NCBI GenBank assembly: GCA_025667525.1
Contig: CM046874.1
Coordinates: 286,480,380-286,544,379 of the forward strand
Origin: Glebionis coronaria
Taxonomy: Eukaryota > Streptophyta > Magnoliopsida > Asterales > Asteraceae
Length of the DNA stretch: 64,000 nucleotides
Reading direction: 5' to 3'
Each line of letters starts with the position of its first letter. The stretch's first letter is position 1. The position numbers were made by a program, and so were the translations under genes. The notes beneath the pieces are model-generated. The model did no database searches. It saw nothing but the letters and a program-made list of their open reading frames with translations, and was not told the DNA's origin. Positions 43,173-55,671 of the stretch are shown here, one piece after another.

Positions 43173-46100
43173 TCAAGGATTGACCATCCCAATATGAACC
43201 ACCAAGTGGTTAAACCGAGGATCATCAAAAGCTTTAGTCAGCAGATCAGCAACATTGTCATCCGTATGAACTTTAAGAACCTGTATCAGCTTCTTCTCAT
43301 TGGCATCGCATATAAAATGATGCCGAATCTCAATATGTTTCGTCCGCTGATGAAATACAGGATTCTTCACAATACAAATAGTGCTTTGATTGTCAATAAA
43401 AATTTTGGTATTCATAAAATTGAACCCATAGTCCAACATCTGATTTTGGATCCATAAAACTTGACCACAACAACTAGCAGCAGCCACATATTCAGCTTCT
43501 GTGGAAGAAGTAGCTACTATTGTCTGTTTCTTACATTGCCATGAAATAAGCCGACGACCCAAAAATTGACAACCACCAGTAGTTGACTTCCTATCATTAT
43601 TAGCACCAGCATAATCACTATCACTGTATGCTTCAAGTACAAATGGGGATTCTCTAGGATACCATAGACCCAATTTAGGTTGAGCCTTGATATACTTGAA
43701 AATCTTCTTAACTGCATTTAAGTTCGAAACCGTTGGAGTCACCTGGTGTCTAGAACAAGCACTTACTGCAAACATAATATCCGGACGTGATGCAGTCAAG
43801 TACATGAGGGAGCCAATCATAGACCTGTACATATGAACATTTACGGGTGGATCTGGCTCATTCTTAAGTTTGATTTTAGCAACTTCATAAGGAGTTGCTG
43901 CTGGTCGAAGAGGATCCATGTCAAACTTTTGAAGAATCTCATGAACATACTTATCTTGACTGATGAAAATCCCATCCGATTGTTGCTTGACCTGAAGGCC
44001 AAGGAAAAATGACAGTTCTCCCATGGCACTCATCTGAAATTCGCCTTTCATCAAGTGTTCAAACTCATCACACCACTCCTTCCTAGTAGAACCAAAGATA
44101 ATGTCGTTCACATAAACCTGAACAAGGATAATATCCTTGGAATTCCGCCGAAGAAATAGTGTTTTGTCAATAGTACCTCTTCTATAGCCATTCTTTAACA
44201 AGAAAGTGGAGAGACGCTCATACCAAGCTCTAGGAGCCTGATGTAACCCATAAAGAGCCTTGACCACCTTGTAGACTTTCTTTGGATGAAGTGGATCAAC
44301 AAACCCCTTAGGTTGAGTAACATACACTTCTTCGTCAATTTTTCCATAGAGAAATGCACTCTTGACATCCATCTGGAACACCGTAAAGCCAACATACGAA
44401 GCAAAGGCCAAAAATAGACGAATGGCCTCAATCCTTGCAACAGGCGCAAAGACTTCAGTATAATCAATGCCCTCAATTTGAGTGTGTCCTTGTGCGAAAA
44501 GCCTAGCTTTATTCCTGACCACAATTCCCCGTGCATCCTTCTTGTTTTTGAGAATCCATTTGGTATTGATAGCTGTCTTCCCATCCGGTAAGTCAACCAG
44601 AACCCAAACATTCTGAAACAAGAATTGCTGCATTTCCTCCTGCATAGCCTCCACCCAACTTTGATCCTCAAGAGCATGAGAAACAGACCTAGGTTCCACC
44701 TGTGAAAGAAAACAAGCAAACAAACAGTGTTGAAAGTCCGTATGATTATTACGCTTTTGATCCTCAATATAGCCCACAAGAGCATGATGATCAAACGAGG
44801 CCTTCTGCTGCATTCTGCGTGTCTTGACGGTAGAACCAGGATCTCCAATAATTTGAGTGGTGGGATGGTCTTTATGTGATTGCAAGACTGGATTGGAGGT
44901 AACCTCCACTTCTGGTGCCATGTTACCGAGATCACCAACGAAATCAGCATCATATGAAGCATGTTGGAAAATCCCGTCTACTGGTTGTTTATGAATATCA
45001 TCCAACTTGGTAGAAGACTTCTTTTCATGATTCCCCAAATTAGAAGGACTGGAGAAACGTGTATTTGAAGCAGACTCACTAGCCGGAGTACCAGTAGGTG
45101 AGTGACTAGCACTAGGAGCAGAAGCTGGAGTACTAGGAGCAGCTTTGTCAGTAGGCTCAACCAAGGGAAACTCAAAACTACCTTGAGCCACCGCTTTAGT
45201 AGCTTCTTGTTGTTGCTTCAGAAGAGTATCAAGAGCTGCTTGGGAATCCTGTACTTCCAATGGAGTTGCATCACTAGGAGGAGTAGGAGAAACCGTGGTG
45301 GAATAGGATGGAACCACAAAAATGTCATCCTCATCATCTGAATCAGAAAGACTAGAAGGAACACCAGTACTAGAAGTTGCAAACACTTGTGATCCTACAT
45401 CATGGTTAGTTTTGAAACAAAAATATCCTAACAAATCACTAAGATAATCAAGATCAAAATACCATTCTGGACCTGTTCCTTGTATGTTTGTCTTCTCCTC
45501 AAAATACCTGAGATTAATAGTTTCAACTATCCGTTTGGCTTGAAGATTGTAGACACGATACGCCCGAGAATGAGCTGAATATCCCACAATATATCCTTCA
45601 TCATCCTTGCCATCAAACTTCCCCAAATAGTCACTAGTATTCAGAATGGTGACTGGACACCCAAACGGCTTCAAATGAGCAATATTGGGAACTTTGCCCG
45701 TGAGCAGCTCATAAGGTGTTTTCTTGTGTGGATTGGTAATAGATACCCTATTCAAAACATAACTGGCCGTATTAACAGCTTCTGTCCAGAACATGGTCGG
45801 AAGCTTGGAATTGGCAAGCATAGTCCTTGCTGCTTCTATTAGTGTCCAGTTCTTTCTTTCTGCCACACCATTCTGTTGAGGAGTCCGAGCAGCACTATAA
45901 TCTCTTTTGATGCCCTTAGCATTGCAAAGTGCGATGAGGTCTCTATTTTTAAACTCGGTTCCATTGTCGCATCGAATACCTTTAACTTTCTTGGACAACT
46001 GATTCTCTATTAAGGTAAGAAAATCTCGAAGAATTGAGTAGGTCTCACTTTTGGTAGCCATGAAAAACACCCACGCAAACCTGCTATAACCATCAGTCAC

Positions 46101-46830
46101 CACCAAACAGAATTGCTTGTGGTCTATGCTTCTGATGGAAGTAGGACCAAATAAGTCCATATGTAGAAGCTGCAATGGTTCAGTAATGAGACTTAAAGCA
46201 GTAATGGCCTTGAAGGATGCTTTGTGTTGTTTGCCTTTGCTGCAGGCAACACAATTTATGTCATTTCTAAACGTCTTGGGAGGTAAACCAGAGACCAGAT
46301 TCAAATTGGCAAGTTTGTGAATGGTCTTGAAGTTCACATGTCCCATCCTTCGGTGACATTTTGTGGCTTCATCTTCCGAGGCTTTTGCAACCAGACATGC
46401 TAGTTGACCAGAAGGGTTGACTTCATTCAACTTGATGCTATAGAGATTGTGTCTTCTAGGGATTCTGAGTAAAACTTGTGAGTCATCCGGAAGCTTAAAA
46501 TCTTTGGAGAGCACAAGTGCATCAGTATCGGTGAAGAGTACAAACTGCTTCTTATCACAAATCTGAGAGACCGATATCAAGTTGAAGTGTTGAAGTGCTT
46601 CCACATAGTAGACCTGCTCAAAATTGAGATTTGGAGTCTTTATCGTTCCCTTGCCAGTGATTCTGCCTTCACCTCCACCAAAATAGACCTTGCCCCCATA
46701 AAGGGTACAAAGTTAGAGAGAAGGCCTTTATTGCCAGTCATGCTCCTGGAGCAGCCACTATCAACAATGCCTAGACTAGGATCCTGGTATGGAGTAACCT
46801 ACAACAACAAGATTAATCACAATGCAAAAG
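43173..46830 (-). pseudogene. Copia C pol: protease, integrase, RT, RNase H
   Basis: The protease motif VDSGCSRSMTG lies near 46740-46770, followed by a one-base loss in a G run (46693-46697). The frame is then open for more than 1,143 codons. Integrase has the HHCC finger (HRRMGHVNF, CVACSKGKQH) and core acids in LLHMDLFGP, RCDNGTEFKN and NGVAERKN. RT has MDVKSAFLYGKIDEEVYV and YGLHQAPRAWYERL, but the catalytic motif is YVNDIIFG, where YVDD is expected (codon 44106-44108, AAC for GAC). RNase H has YSDSDYAG and STEAEYVAA. It ends HIGMVNP. The RT change should abolish polymerase activity. Confidence 0.93.
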
Positions 46831-49577
46831 TTAGTGTCTTAAGGGGACCCAAACCTTTTCAAGTTTGAGCCTGCCTTGTGGATCATTAGAAGAATGCCAA
46901 GAAGATTGATGAGATCCACCATTGTTCCTTGGTTGCCTATTCATCATAAGGGTATTATTATTTGACCAGGAACAACCTGCTGAGGGCTTAACAGCAGTTC
47001 CCAAATTTCCCAAACCAAAATACGTGTGGTCAAAATGATGCGCATAGTTTGGATTATAATTTGGAAAATAATTACTAGTTGTCTGGAATCCATTTTCTCT
47101 CCAATAATCAGACATGAAAGGAGAGGATACTCTAGAAGTATGAAACATTGGAGCACTAGGATTAAGTCTTCTAGTAGCATATGGAGCAGCTCCTGGTGAT
47201 CCAGGAGCAAGTAAAGCATGATTAACAGATGCATGTGTGTCATAATAATCACAATCTTTAATTAAATGAAAGGGACTGCCACAAACAAAACATGTTTTGA
47301 AAGACCTTTTATTAGAATGAGACTGTTTCATACTGCCTACTTTATTACACACAGTTCTAGAAAAAACATTCTTCCTAGGACTCAATAAACAAGGACCAGA
47401 CACACTTGACTTGACAGCGACTTTCTCTTCACACTTCCTAGCACCAGTAGCAGTATGTTCATTCGACTTGGAACTCGTAGGTCTTGACTCTTCACTTGAA
47501 CCAGTAGATGCAGAGTCACCGGCTTTGTCACTGAAAGTACATGAGACAAAGTCGTTAGTATTAGTAGAACTGGTTGGGGACTCAAGCATCTGTGATCCAT
47601 CCGAGTCATTATGCCATGAGGTGGGCATGAAAGTTCCAGTAAGAGGAGGAGGAACAGCATGCATTTCTGCTGCTGGTTTAAACCTATTGTAACTAGGTTT
47701 GCCCTCATCCTCTTTGTCGGCATCAAAGACGCTTGAGAAAGATAAATCAAATACATCTTCAGAATCAATATATTTTTCAAATCCTAAGCCTCTTTTAGTT
47801 CTGCCAGACATGCTACTATCAATTAATTTTGAAAGATTTTTAGGTGCCTTTTGCCATTTGTCAAATCGTAACATTATAGCATCTAATTTAGCTTGCATCT
47901 CCTCTTTTTCTTTGATACTAGCATCTCTTTCAGTTTCTGTATATTTAAGCATATTTGTAGTGTTTTCTAAATCAATGCTTAGTATCCTGATTTTATCCTC
48001 ATATGCACGTTGTGTATCTTGTAACCACTTCTTTTGTTGTTCCAATGTGTTTAATGAAGCTTTATAGGCTTGTACCTCTAAGTAATACTTATCATTTTGT
48101 TCATTTACTTCATTAAATTGGGACAACAGTTCTTTGTATTTATCATGACAACCAAGAGGACAATGTTGTACCTGAGGTGAGATGCCCATTAGAGCAAACT
48201 CTTCTGCTTCTTCTGCATCAGAGAGATTCCCAGCAATCATTGCCAACACATCAGTCGTTGATTCCGCTGATTCCAGAGTAGAAGCCTGATGATCATTCCA
48301 GTTGACCATGGAGTCAACAGATACCAATGCTTTCTTGTCATCTTTAACCTCCTGAACTTTGAAAGCGGAGTACCTGCTCTTCTCCTGATCATTCTTGCTA
48401 GGGCACTCTCTAGCAAAGTGACCCTGTTGCTGGCAGTTATAGCACCGTACCTTGCTTCTATCGAATCTTGCTGGTTCCCGAGGGTTGTAATTAAACTTCC
48501 TTCCTGCTTTCTTCTCAAACTTGTGAACCCTCAGAGTAAGCATGGCCATCTGCCATTTAAGATCTATCTCATCCAGATCCAACTTATCGATCTGTTTTAA
48601 GTCATCAAACGCAAGTTGTTGTTCAGCAGTAACATCAACAACGAAAGAATGAAGAATAGCTTCTACCATACTACCAGACTTGGCAGGAGGATCAGAAGCA
48701 GAAGACATGGGGCTAGATGCATATGACATGGGTCTAGTATGCTGAATAGTATGCTGGATAGTATGCTGGGGAGACACATTATTGCTCTGGCTACTTGCAT
48801 ATGTCATGGGACTAGATGCCATAGAGCTCACAAAGGCTGAATTAGCAGGAGTGGGAAAAGAGTCACTCGGATATCCTCTCACATGAGGTTCGAATGTTCT
48901 GAGCCTATGAAACAAATCATCAAAACTGAGATAATCAAGCCCACCTTTGGCTTTAAGAGAGATTACCACCTGGTTCCAAGAGTAGGGTAAGGCTTTAAGA
49001 AACCTTGCATTAACATCACCATCATCAGGCTTGGACCAAAGTTGATTCAACTGGCTCAATATCTTCTGGAACCTATCATACCCTTGATTCAGGCCTTCAG
49101 TTTTTGAGATTTTGAATTATGTGAATTCATCACTCAGCATGGACCTTCGCATTTTCTTTGACTCCTCATTTCCGCCAAACCTTGCTTTTATGCCGTTCCA
49201 GATCTCTCTGGCATCATCCAAATGGTAGAAGTCACCCATGTGATCTTCAGGAAGAGATTGAAGCAAAATTGTTTTTGCTTTTACCTCCTTCTGAATAGCG
49301 ATGATTTCCTCATGAGTTTTAGGGTCAAGAAGAGTAATATTACCGTTCTTGTCTCGTCCAGTAAGCTTTCTGCTGTTTCCATTCAGAATGATCTTCCAAA
49401 GATCTTGATCAGTGTTGGTGATCCACCATTCCATCTTCATTGCCCAGTTGTCATATTCACCTTTCTTCAGAAGAGGGAATTTTCATTCGTGTTGGAAACC
49501 GTAGCCAGGATCTGCTGAGGTTGCACAATTTTAGGAGTGCCTTCTTCTCCTGTTTGAGTAGAAGTTGAGGCAGACAT
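46831..49577 (-). pseudogene. Copia C gag (broken)
   Basis: It starts at ATG 49577-49575 (MSASTSTQTGEEG), 60 bases after the primer site. A one-base loss near 49487 interrupts the block equal to FPLLKKGEYDNWAMKMEWW, and TAA at 49117-49119 stops it within SDEFT-FKISKTEGL. From 49059 the frame is open for 742 codons with zinc knuckle CYNCQQQGHFARECP (about residues 206-220), a long coiled-coil (about 300-395) and a second Cys motif CFVCGSPFHLIKDCDYYD. It ends KVWVPLRH and a stop just before the protease. That stop may be natural, bypassed by splicing or readthrough, since a GT...AG pair brackets it. Confidence 0.9.
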
Positions 49578-49636
49578 GATAAACAGATTGTTAATAATAG
49601 GAGAACTTGATTCTTGTTGTATAGAGACCCTCCCAG

Positions 49637-49648
49637 GCTCTGATACCA
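49637..49648 (-). other. Primer-binding site, initiator tRNA-Met, copia C
   Basis: TGGTATCAGAGC on the element strand, two bases inside the 5' LTR. This is the standard plant copia primer site. Confidence 0.95.
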
Positions 49649-49650
49649 CT

Positions 49651-50115
49651 TGTTGGGACTATTAGATATAGATCTTGCAGCCTGTCAGGACCGGTGAATG
49701 ACTTCTGTAATCACAAGTCAAATCACAAAGAGACTCTATACACAATATGAATGTAGAATATAAATATAAACAAGAGAAACAGAATAACTATGAAGACTTG
49801 ATCCTTTCTAAGGATTTCTAATATTAATAAAGACTAGAACTACGTTTTTTGAATGTCCATCTAACCCTTCTGCCTAAGGTTCCTTTTATACTACAAGGAA
49901 ACCCTAATACAGCTTACAAGAAAACGTGTAAAACTGATATGCATATCTTCTCCTAATATAACTCATGCATATCCTAACAGAATATTAGGTAAATAACAAT
50001 GTTTGACTTTGACTAGGACCAGGAGCAGGACTTGCTCCTACTACGACTAGGACCAGGAGGAACTACATACCTCCTAGTCTACCTATTACATATAACTATT
50101 ACAATGGTCCTAACA
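49651..50115 (-). repeat. Copia C 5' LTR
   Basis: 465 bp, read as identical to 37933-38397, offset 11,718 bases. TATA box TATAAAAG at 49883-49890 (- strand). Confidence 0.96.
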
Positions 50116-50532
50116 AATTTACTTGTTAAATATGGGTTTTCAAAAATCCTTTTCAAAAACTTAGGCTTGAGCAAATATGTGAAATCTTCTTATACACAAT
50201 ATGGACAAGGGATAGTGCAACTAAGATAATAATCATAAGTATGTGCAAGTAAAGAATAATGAATGTAAAGAGATAAGAAAAAGAAAGATCAAAACAAACA
50301 CCAAGGATTTATAGTGGTCCGGAAACGGAGCTCATTCCTCGTCCCTACTTCACTCCTCGAGTACTCCTTAATCGAGAGTTCACTAATCAACAAACTCCTT
50401 AAGGTGGAGAAACCGTACACGTCGCTTAACCAATTTCTGACTCTAAGCTATAAGTCGAGCCCTAATCATAGCTATGACCAATCTACACCAATATACTTTA
50501 AGGATTAAGTATTAACCACACTACATACACAT

Positions 50533-50650
50533 TTTCCAAATAGACACAACTATTTGGATCTTCACAACATAATTTCCAAATAGACACAACTACTTGGATC
50601 TTCACAACACAACTTCCAAATAACACAACTACTTGGATCTTCACAACACA
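50533..50650. repeat. 40-bp tandem repeat in copia D LTR
   Basis: Three copies of TTCCAAATAGACACAACTA followed by (C/T)TTGGATCTTCACAAC, starting near 50533, 50573 and 50613. Confidence 0.85.
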
Positions 50651-50889
50651 ACACAAGAATGAATAAATAAAACTTGATCTTCAATAGATCTTGAGGTAGA
50701 CTCAACACTTCAAGAATGAAAGTGTTCTTCTCTTTGTACTTGGAGAGGAAGAAATGGGAGGAGAAAGATTCACTTCTAAACAAGTAGTAATAAACTAAAT
50801 AACCAAGGATTTGAATGATTTAAGAAGTAAGATTGAATCTGGAATTATGTTTGCAAAAGAGGTGAAGAGAAAATTTGAGAATAGTCCAC

Positions 50890-50897
50890 TATTTATA
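50890..50897 (-). promoter_or_regulatory. TATA box, copia D LTR
   Basis: TATAAATA on the element strand, in CTTATAAATAGTGG. Confidence 0.6.
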
Positions 50898-51391
50898 AGA
50901 CAAGAGCCCAACGGCTATTTCTGGCGCGGTTCCTTATTGATGCATGTGGTTCCTTATCGATAAGGATCCGCATTGGCATTTAAGGAACCATGGAGGTAGA
51001 CTTCACGCCCTTTTGTCTTTTAGTGGGGTAGTCACATCTGGTGGAATATTTATCCCCAAGGGATATTCCTAAATCATATGGAATATGCTATTTTCAAATT
51101 TTCAGATATTTAATTTAATAAAACATCTTCTTAAAAATAAAGTTTAATAAAACACTTTGTCACATTTAATAAAAGGTGAGTTTTAAAAAAACTTAAATCC
51201 TTGATTACTTAATTAAGATGAAAACTTGTTTGTTCATACCTTAAGTGATAATGGTTGAAATGAAAGATACTTGAACTCACGAATTCGTTTTTCGTTGTTT
51301 TCGTAAATGCTTGTTTTTATATATTGTCGTAATCAAAACAAAGCGAGACCGATAAATGCAAGTAATGTTTTTAGGCATCATTGCATTAACA

Positions 51392-51405
51392 ATCTCCCCT
51401 TTTTT
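51392..51405 (-). other. Polypurine tract, copia D
   Basis: AAAAAAGGGGAGAT on the element strand immediately before the LTR start TGTTAATGC; primes plus-strand DNA synthesis. Confidence 0.8.
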
Positions 51406-51853
51406 GATTCCGACAATACATAAACTCAATCACATGAAAAACAAGATTTTCGAAGACGAGTTTATTTTATTTCTCCCCCTTTGTCGAAGCAAAAAGGTTG
51501 CAAAAGTCTTTGTAGAAGAAAAGAATCGGACTTTGCAAATGCTCCCCCTTGGTGCTTACTCCCCCTTGCTTGGGGCACCAAGGAATCGAGCTATGGTGAC
51601 AAGCTAAATAGAAGGGTTAGTAGAAGAGAAGAAACACCCAACAAGATAATAATATAAGAAAAGAGAAGTTAACCAAGATCCAATATAAGTCATGTTATAA
51701 GGAAACATGAAATAAAGATATAAGGAAATAAATCATACAAAGATGTATGAAAAAGAAAACAAGCCAAAAGAAAAGCATAAATCTAATCCTAGTTAAACTA
51801 GAACTCTAAGATTTGCTTGAATTAGATGTCTTAGAGATAAGCAATCCATATGC

Positions 51854-52207
51854 TTAAATGAAAAAAAAGGTTGTGGCGGAAGGAGGTGGTGTTGGCTTAG
51901 TGGTAATCTCATAGTCATAGTGAAGGGGAGGTTTGACTAGGAGACTCTTAATGTAGATCAACTCCTCATAGATATGAGCATAGCAAGATGTTGATATTAC
52001 AACATTGACACTATGCTCAATGATGCATACATTATCATGTGAAGGAGAAAGAACACAAAAAGGAAGTGGTGGAAAGGTAGAGTTTCCACAATCAACATTC
52101 TTCGAAGAAGAAGAGATGTGATTTTGAGTGTTCTTGGGTGAATTGGGGTTGAAAGAGATTGGGGAAAATGAAGGAGAATCAAGCCTTTCATTTGGTGAAT
52201 AAGACAT
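51854..52207 (-). CDS. Small ORF in copia D between pol and 3' LTR, unknown
   Basis: 117 codons from MSYSPNERLDSPSFS, Ser/Pro-rich at first, then a hydrophobic middle (CIIEHSVNVVISTSCY), ending in PPPSATTFFFI. It occupies the place where SIRE-type elements may carry an extra ORF, but I see no relation to the 1,044-aa protein of copia C and no known domain. It may be a chance frame in AT-rich DNA. Confidence 0.3.
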   Translation of the reverse strand: MSYSPNERLDSPSFSPISFNPNSPKNTQNHISSSSKNVDCGNSTFPPLPFCVLSPSHDNVCIIEHSVNVVISTSCYAHIYEELIYIKSLLVKPPLHYDYEITTKPTPPPSATTFFFI

Positions 52208-52899
52208 TTTGATTTGAGAAAGGAAGCAAATTTCTTAGGGTTAAATAGAGAAAGCACAAGATATTTTGGGTATGTTCAAAGGTTTGAAACAAAGATCCCA
52301 AGAGGTGTTGGAACAAATTTGGAGCTACAGAAAACTCGAAATAGAAGCTCTGCCCGCGGTTCCTTATCTCCACCCTCGGTTCCATATATATATGGATCCG
52401 CGGTTATTTGGAGAACCACATACATAGGCTTGGATTTAGTGAATGAGGATAATTTTCCAATTCAAAAAATCATATTTTTCTAGTCTAATTAATCATAGAG
52501 ACATGCTAAAAAGCAATAATAGACATAGAAAACACACAATAACTCATCAAACAACATTTTGACCAAAATACATGGATTTAAAATGAAATCGATGTTGGAG
52601 GTGTGTTAATCTAGACACATTGTCATGACACAATGATCCTCCATAGTTAATTTTTGTTCTTGCTATATTTGAGAGACTCATACATATGAACTATGTATGC
52701 TCATTGTCAATAGCAAGAAGTTATGAAAAACGTTTTTAGATTGAATTAACAATCCAAAACATTTCTCCACCATTTTCAAAGAACTTTGAGAATTTTGAAA
52801 GGAAGAAGAGGAATTTTTTCGAAAAGAGTTTAAGATACTCAATGACTTAAAAATGAAAAGACTCAAAAGAGAAAAAGACTCGATTAATAAAATGCGCAA

Positions 52900-53057
52900 T
52901 TAAGGAATATGTTCCATTAAACCTAGACCTAGACGGAAGTAATTAAAAGGTTCCCTCTTAAGTGGCTTAGTGAATATGTCGGCTAAGTTTTCTACCGAGG
53001 GCACCTTCTCAATCGAAATGTTCCCCTTTTGAATATTGTCCCTAAGGAAATGGTGGA
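52900..53057 (-). pseudogene. Copia D pol C-terminus
   Basis: Reads HHFLRDNIQKGNISIEKV, then VENLADIFTKPLKREPFN and LGLGLMEHIP to TAA at 52900-52902: the standard end of a copia RNase H. It joins in frame across the chromovirus to RTKHIEI at 62687 onwards. Confidence 0.92.
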
Positions 53058-53062
53058 GAATC

Positions 53063-55671
53063 TGTCACACCCTACCATGGCGGAACATGCGGCGCGACGT
53101 ATGGATATCATCACAACATGGCGTGTCTATAGAGATAACTATATGAAATAAGAAATGTCGTAAAAATGGTGACACGAAGGTCATGACAATATCTCAGCAA
53201 TGCAGGAGTCTAGGTAAGTAGGTAACAGTCCTACCTCTTACCCAAGACAATCAAATATCACAAACAAAACAAACATATAGGTGCCAACAATATCACTTAT
53301 TAAAAGAACAATCAAATAAAACTAAGAAGGAAACGGGGATTCTCCTTCTATATGCAATCCTATGCTTCTCCCATCCTAGCCACTTATTTTCTCATGCTTA
53401 ACCATAGTATCACCTGAAAGAGACACTAAAACACGTCAACATAAAGTTGGTGAGAGTCATAGGTTTAGACTCCAACGCTAAATCAGTTACAAGCTGTGAA
53501 TAACAATCATCAACAAAAGAACATATGGACAATGTGTTACAATTATGTATTAACAACTATCAATCAAGACCAATCATACCAAACCAATCCAAGGCTCCTA
53601 CCTTGCCAAACAACATCATGGTACCTTAGATGATCACACTATGTACCTATCCCAAGGCCACTACCTTGGCAAACCACAAGGCCACTACCTTGTCAAACCA
53701 CAAGGCCACTACCTTGTCAAACCACAATAACTGAGATGGCACGTGTCCCCCGATCCAAATCATACACAATCAAAAATCACATAGCAGTTAATCACATAAT
53801 GTACACACAAGTCCATCACAAACCATAAAAACATTCACAGCAACAATTTAGAAATAACTCAACACAGTGTCTCTTCCATCCCATCTGTAAGTCAAAATCA
53901 ATATTAAACATGGGACTATGAAACTCACCTGATAGCTCCTTCACACGTCCTTGCACTAGCAACAAGCTAACAAACCAAAAACACGAAATCAATAAACGAA
54001 CCAATCACTAAGATGGATCATTAACCTATGATGGACATCTAGCATATTCTCACATATATACCTCATTAATAAGCTCTAATTACCCCAATACCCTTCCTTA
54101 ACAAGTCCTTAACTTGGTTAAGTTTAATAACTAACCCGTTCATATTTTACCCAAAACAGTCCCAGTTTTAGGTCTCAAAACTTTAGGTCAAACGCCCACT
54201 TAAACCTACCCATGGTTTCTGTAAAAGGAACATTCATACCCTTACATATGTTGGCTAACACTTACCACTTGCCCTAATCTTAAAGCTACTTTTAAGGCCC
54301 CGATATATATATATCTACTTTTGTCATTCCAGATTTCCTGATTTTAAACGTACTAAAAGTTTGTTACCATTAAGGGGTCTTACCCTAAACCACCACCTTA
54401 GACCAAGTGCAGATATTAACTACAATATATAAACCGTCTCTCACGTTCGTGAGAAGATCCAAATGCAACCCTAAGTGCCCCAAACAACCCAAAACTTAAA
54501 AAGAAAACAGGCTGAATTCAAAACTGTTTTGACCTCCGACTGTTGTAACCTGTTTTTGACCCACTTTCCGACCTCCAATTTAGTTCTCGTTTCTTGCATT
54601 GGAAAGCCACTTCAAATATCTTTCCAGGGGTACTTGGATCGTAAAATAAGAGTTTATAGAACTCCCGATATGATCAAAACAATTGACTCAAAATCTGCCC
54701 AGTTTTAAAAACGGGTTTAAACAAATTGAACTAATTAATTACCCATAACCCCATCTAAACAAGCCCTAGATTATATGATCATCATATTATGATTATAACA
54801 TCATTAATTTACTGATTTTATATAAACCCTAACCCTAATCCATCATAAGAATGATTAAGAAATCATTAAAACAATTAAATTAAAAAGGGATTAAAGACTT
54901 TACCTTCGATTTATGAAAACCCCAAAAAAAATATGAAGAACCCTAATTTTTGTGAAACCCACGAATTTAATTTGTCTCCAGGGGATAGATAATGAATTTT
55001 GGTTGTGTACAAAATAATATATAGGGTATGGGTGAATCCTAGTCCAACCCAAAGCCCACTTTCCTTTTTTTTCCCTTTTTTCCTTTTTTTTCTCTTCTAA
55101 ACCGACCCAAACACCCCTAATTTCGTTTTTTCCTTTATTTTTTTTCTTTTTATTGTTAATTAATACCTTATTAATATTACCTTAATTTATTACAGCTCCT
55201 AAAGCTTCCAAAACCCCAAAACCGTAAAACTAGTCAATTTTACGCGTTTTATCGTAAAAGACGTAAAATATACACTTTTAAAAAAAATCTCAAATTTTTA
55301 AATAAACTTTATAACTATGTCCTAAATGACTTAAAACCATCCCGAAAAATATTCATATGGCTAATTACCTTATCCGAGACCTCTAAATGCTAAACCGTAA
55401 ATCCTAAAAAAAATACACTATTACTATAATACTTATACGTATACGTAACCACCAAAATATCACCATTTCATTTCATAGTCACTAATTGTGATCTCATGAA
55501 CATGATTTAACCGTTTCTCGACTTACTTATGAGTACTCTATACTCATAAACGATAATCACACCAACCTCGTTCACACAAAGTAAACACGTAAGCACAAAA
55601 ATCAAGTAGTCACACATAAAATAACCTAAAAGTAAGACCAAGTGACGAACCTCAAAACCACGGTTGTCACA
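53063..55671 (-). repeat. Chromovirus 3' LTR
   Basis: 2,609 bp, matching 60070-62681 at an offset of 7,007 bases. It contains three perfect or near-perfect 24-bp tandem units at 53653-53724. Reading frames seen in it recur in the other LTR and are not genes. Confidence 0.93.
53653..53724. repeat. 24-bp tandem repeat x3 in chromovirus LTR
   Basis: CAAGGCCACTACCTTG plus (G/T)CAAACCA, three head-to-tail copies. Each begins with an inverted pair CAAGG...CCTTG. The second set is at 60660-60731. Confidence 0.93.

Larger units (their letters stand above)
37933..50115 (-). mobile_element. SIRE/Maximus-like Ty1/copia retrotransposon (copia C) with extra ORF
   Basis: A 12,183-bp element in reverse orientation. 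Its 465-bp LTRs (37933-38397 and 49651-50115) are identical as far as I can read. AATTT is duplicated at 37928-37932 and 50116-50120. The methionine-tRNA primer site is at 49637-49648 and the polypurine tract (AGTGGAGGAT) abuts the left LTR. In element order come gag, protease, integrase, RT and RNase H, then a separate 1,044-aa ORF, then a repeat-rich 3' region. Great length and an ORF after pol are features of the SIRE/Maximus group. Gag-pol is defective despite the recent insertion. Confidence 0.96.
50116..51391 (-). repeat. Copia D 3' LTR, part right of copia C
   Basis: Ends ...GCATTAACA at 51391 on the + strand, directly before ATCTCCCCTTTTTT (the polypurine tract in reverse). TATAAATA on the - strand at 50890-50897 is the likely TATA box. 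It contains a 40-base tandem repeat at 50533-50650. Confidence 0.75.

Noticed and set aside
53816..54708. Short frames at 53816-54004 and 54475-54708 repeated at 60823-61011 and 61482-61715
   Set aside because: Identical because they lie in the two chromovirus LTRs; no start context or motif suggests a gene.
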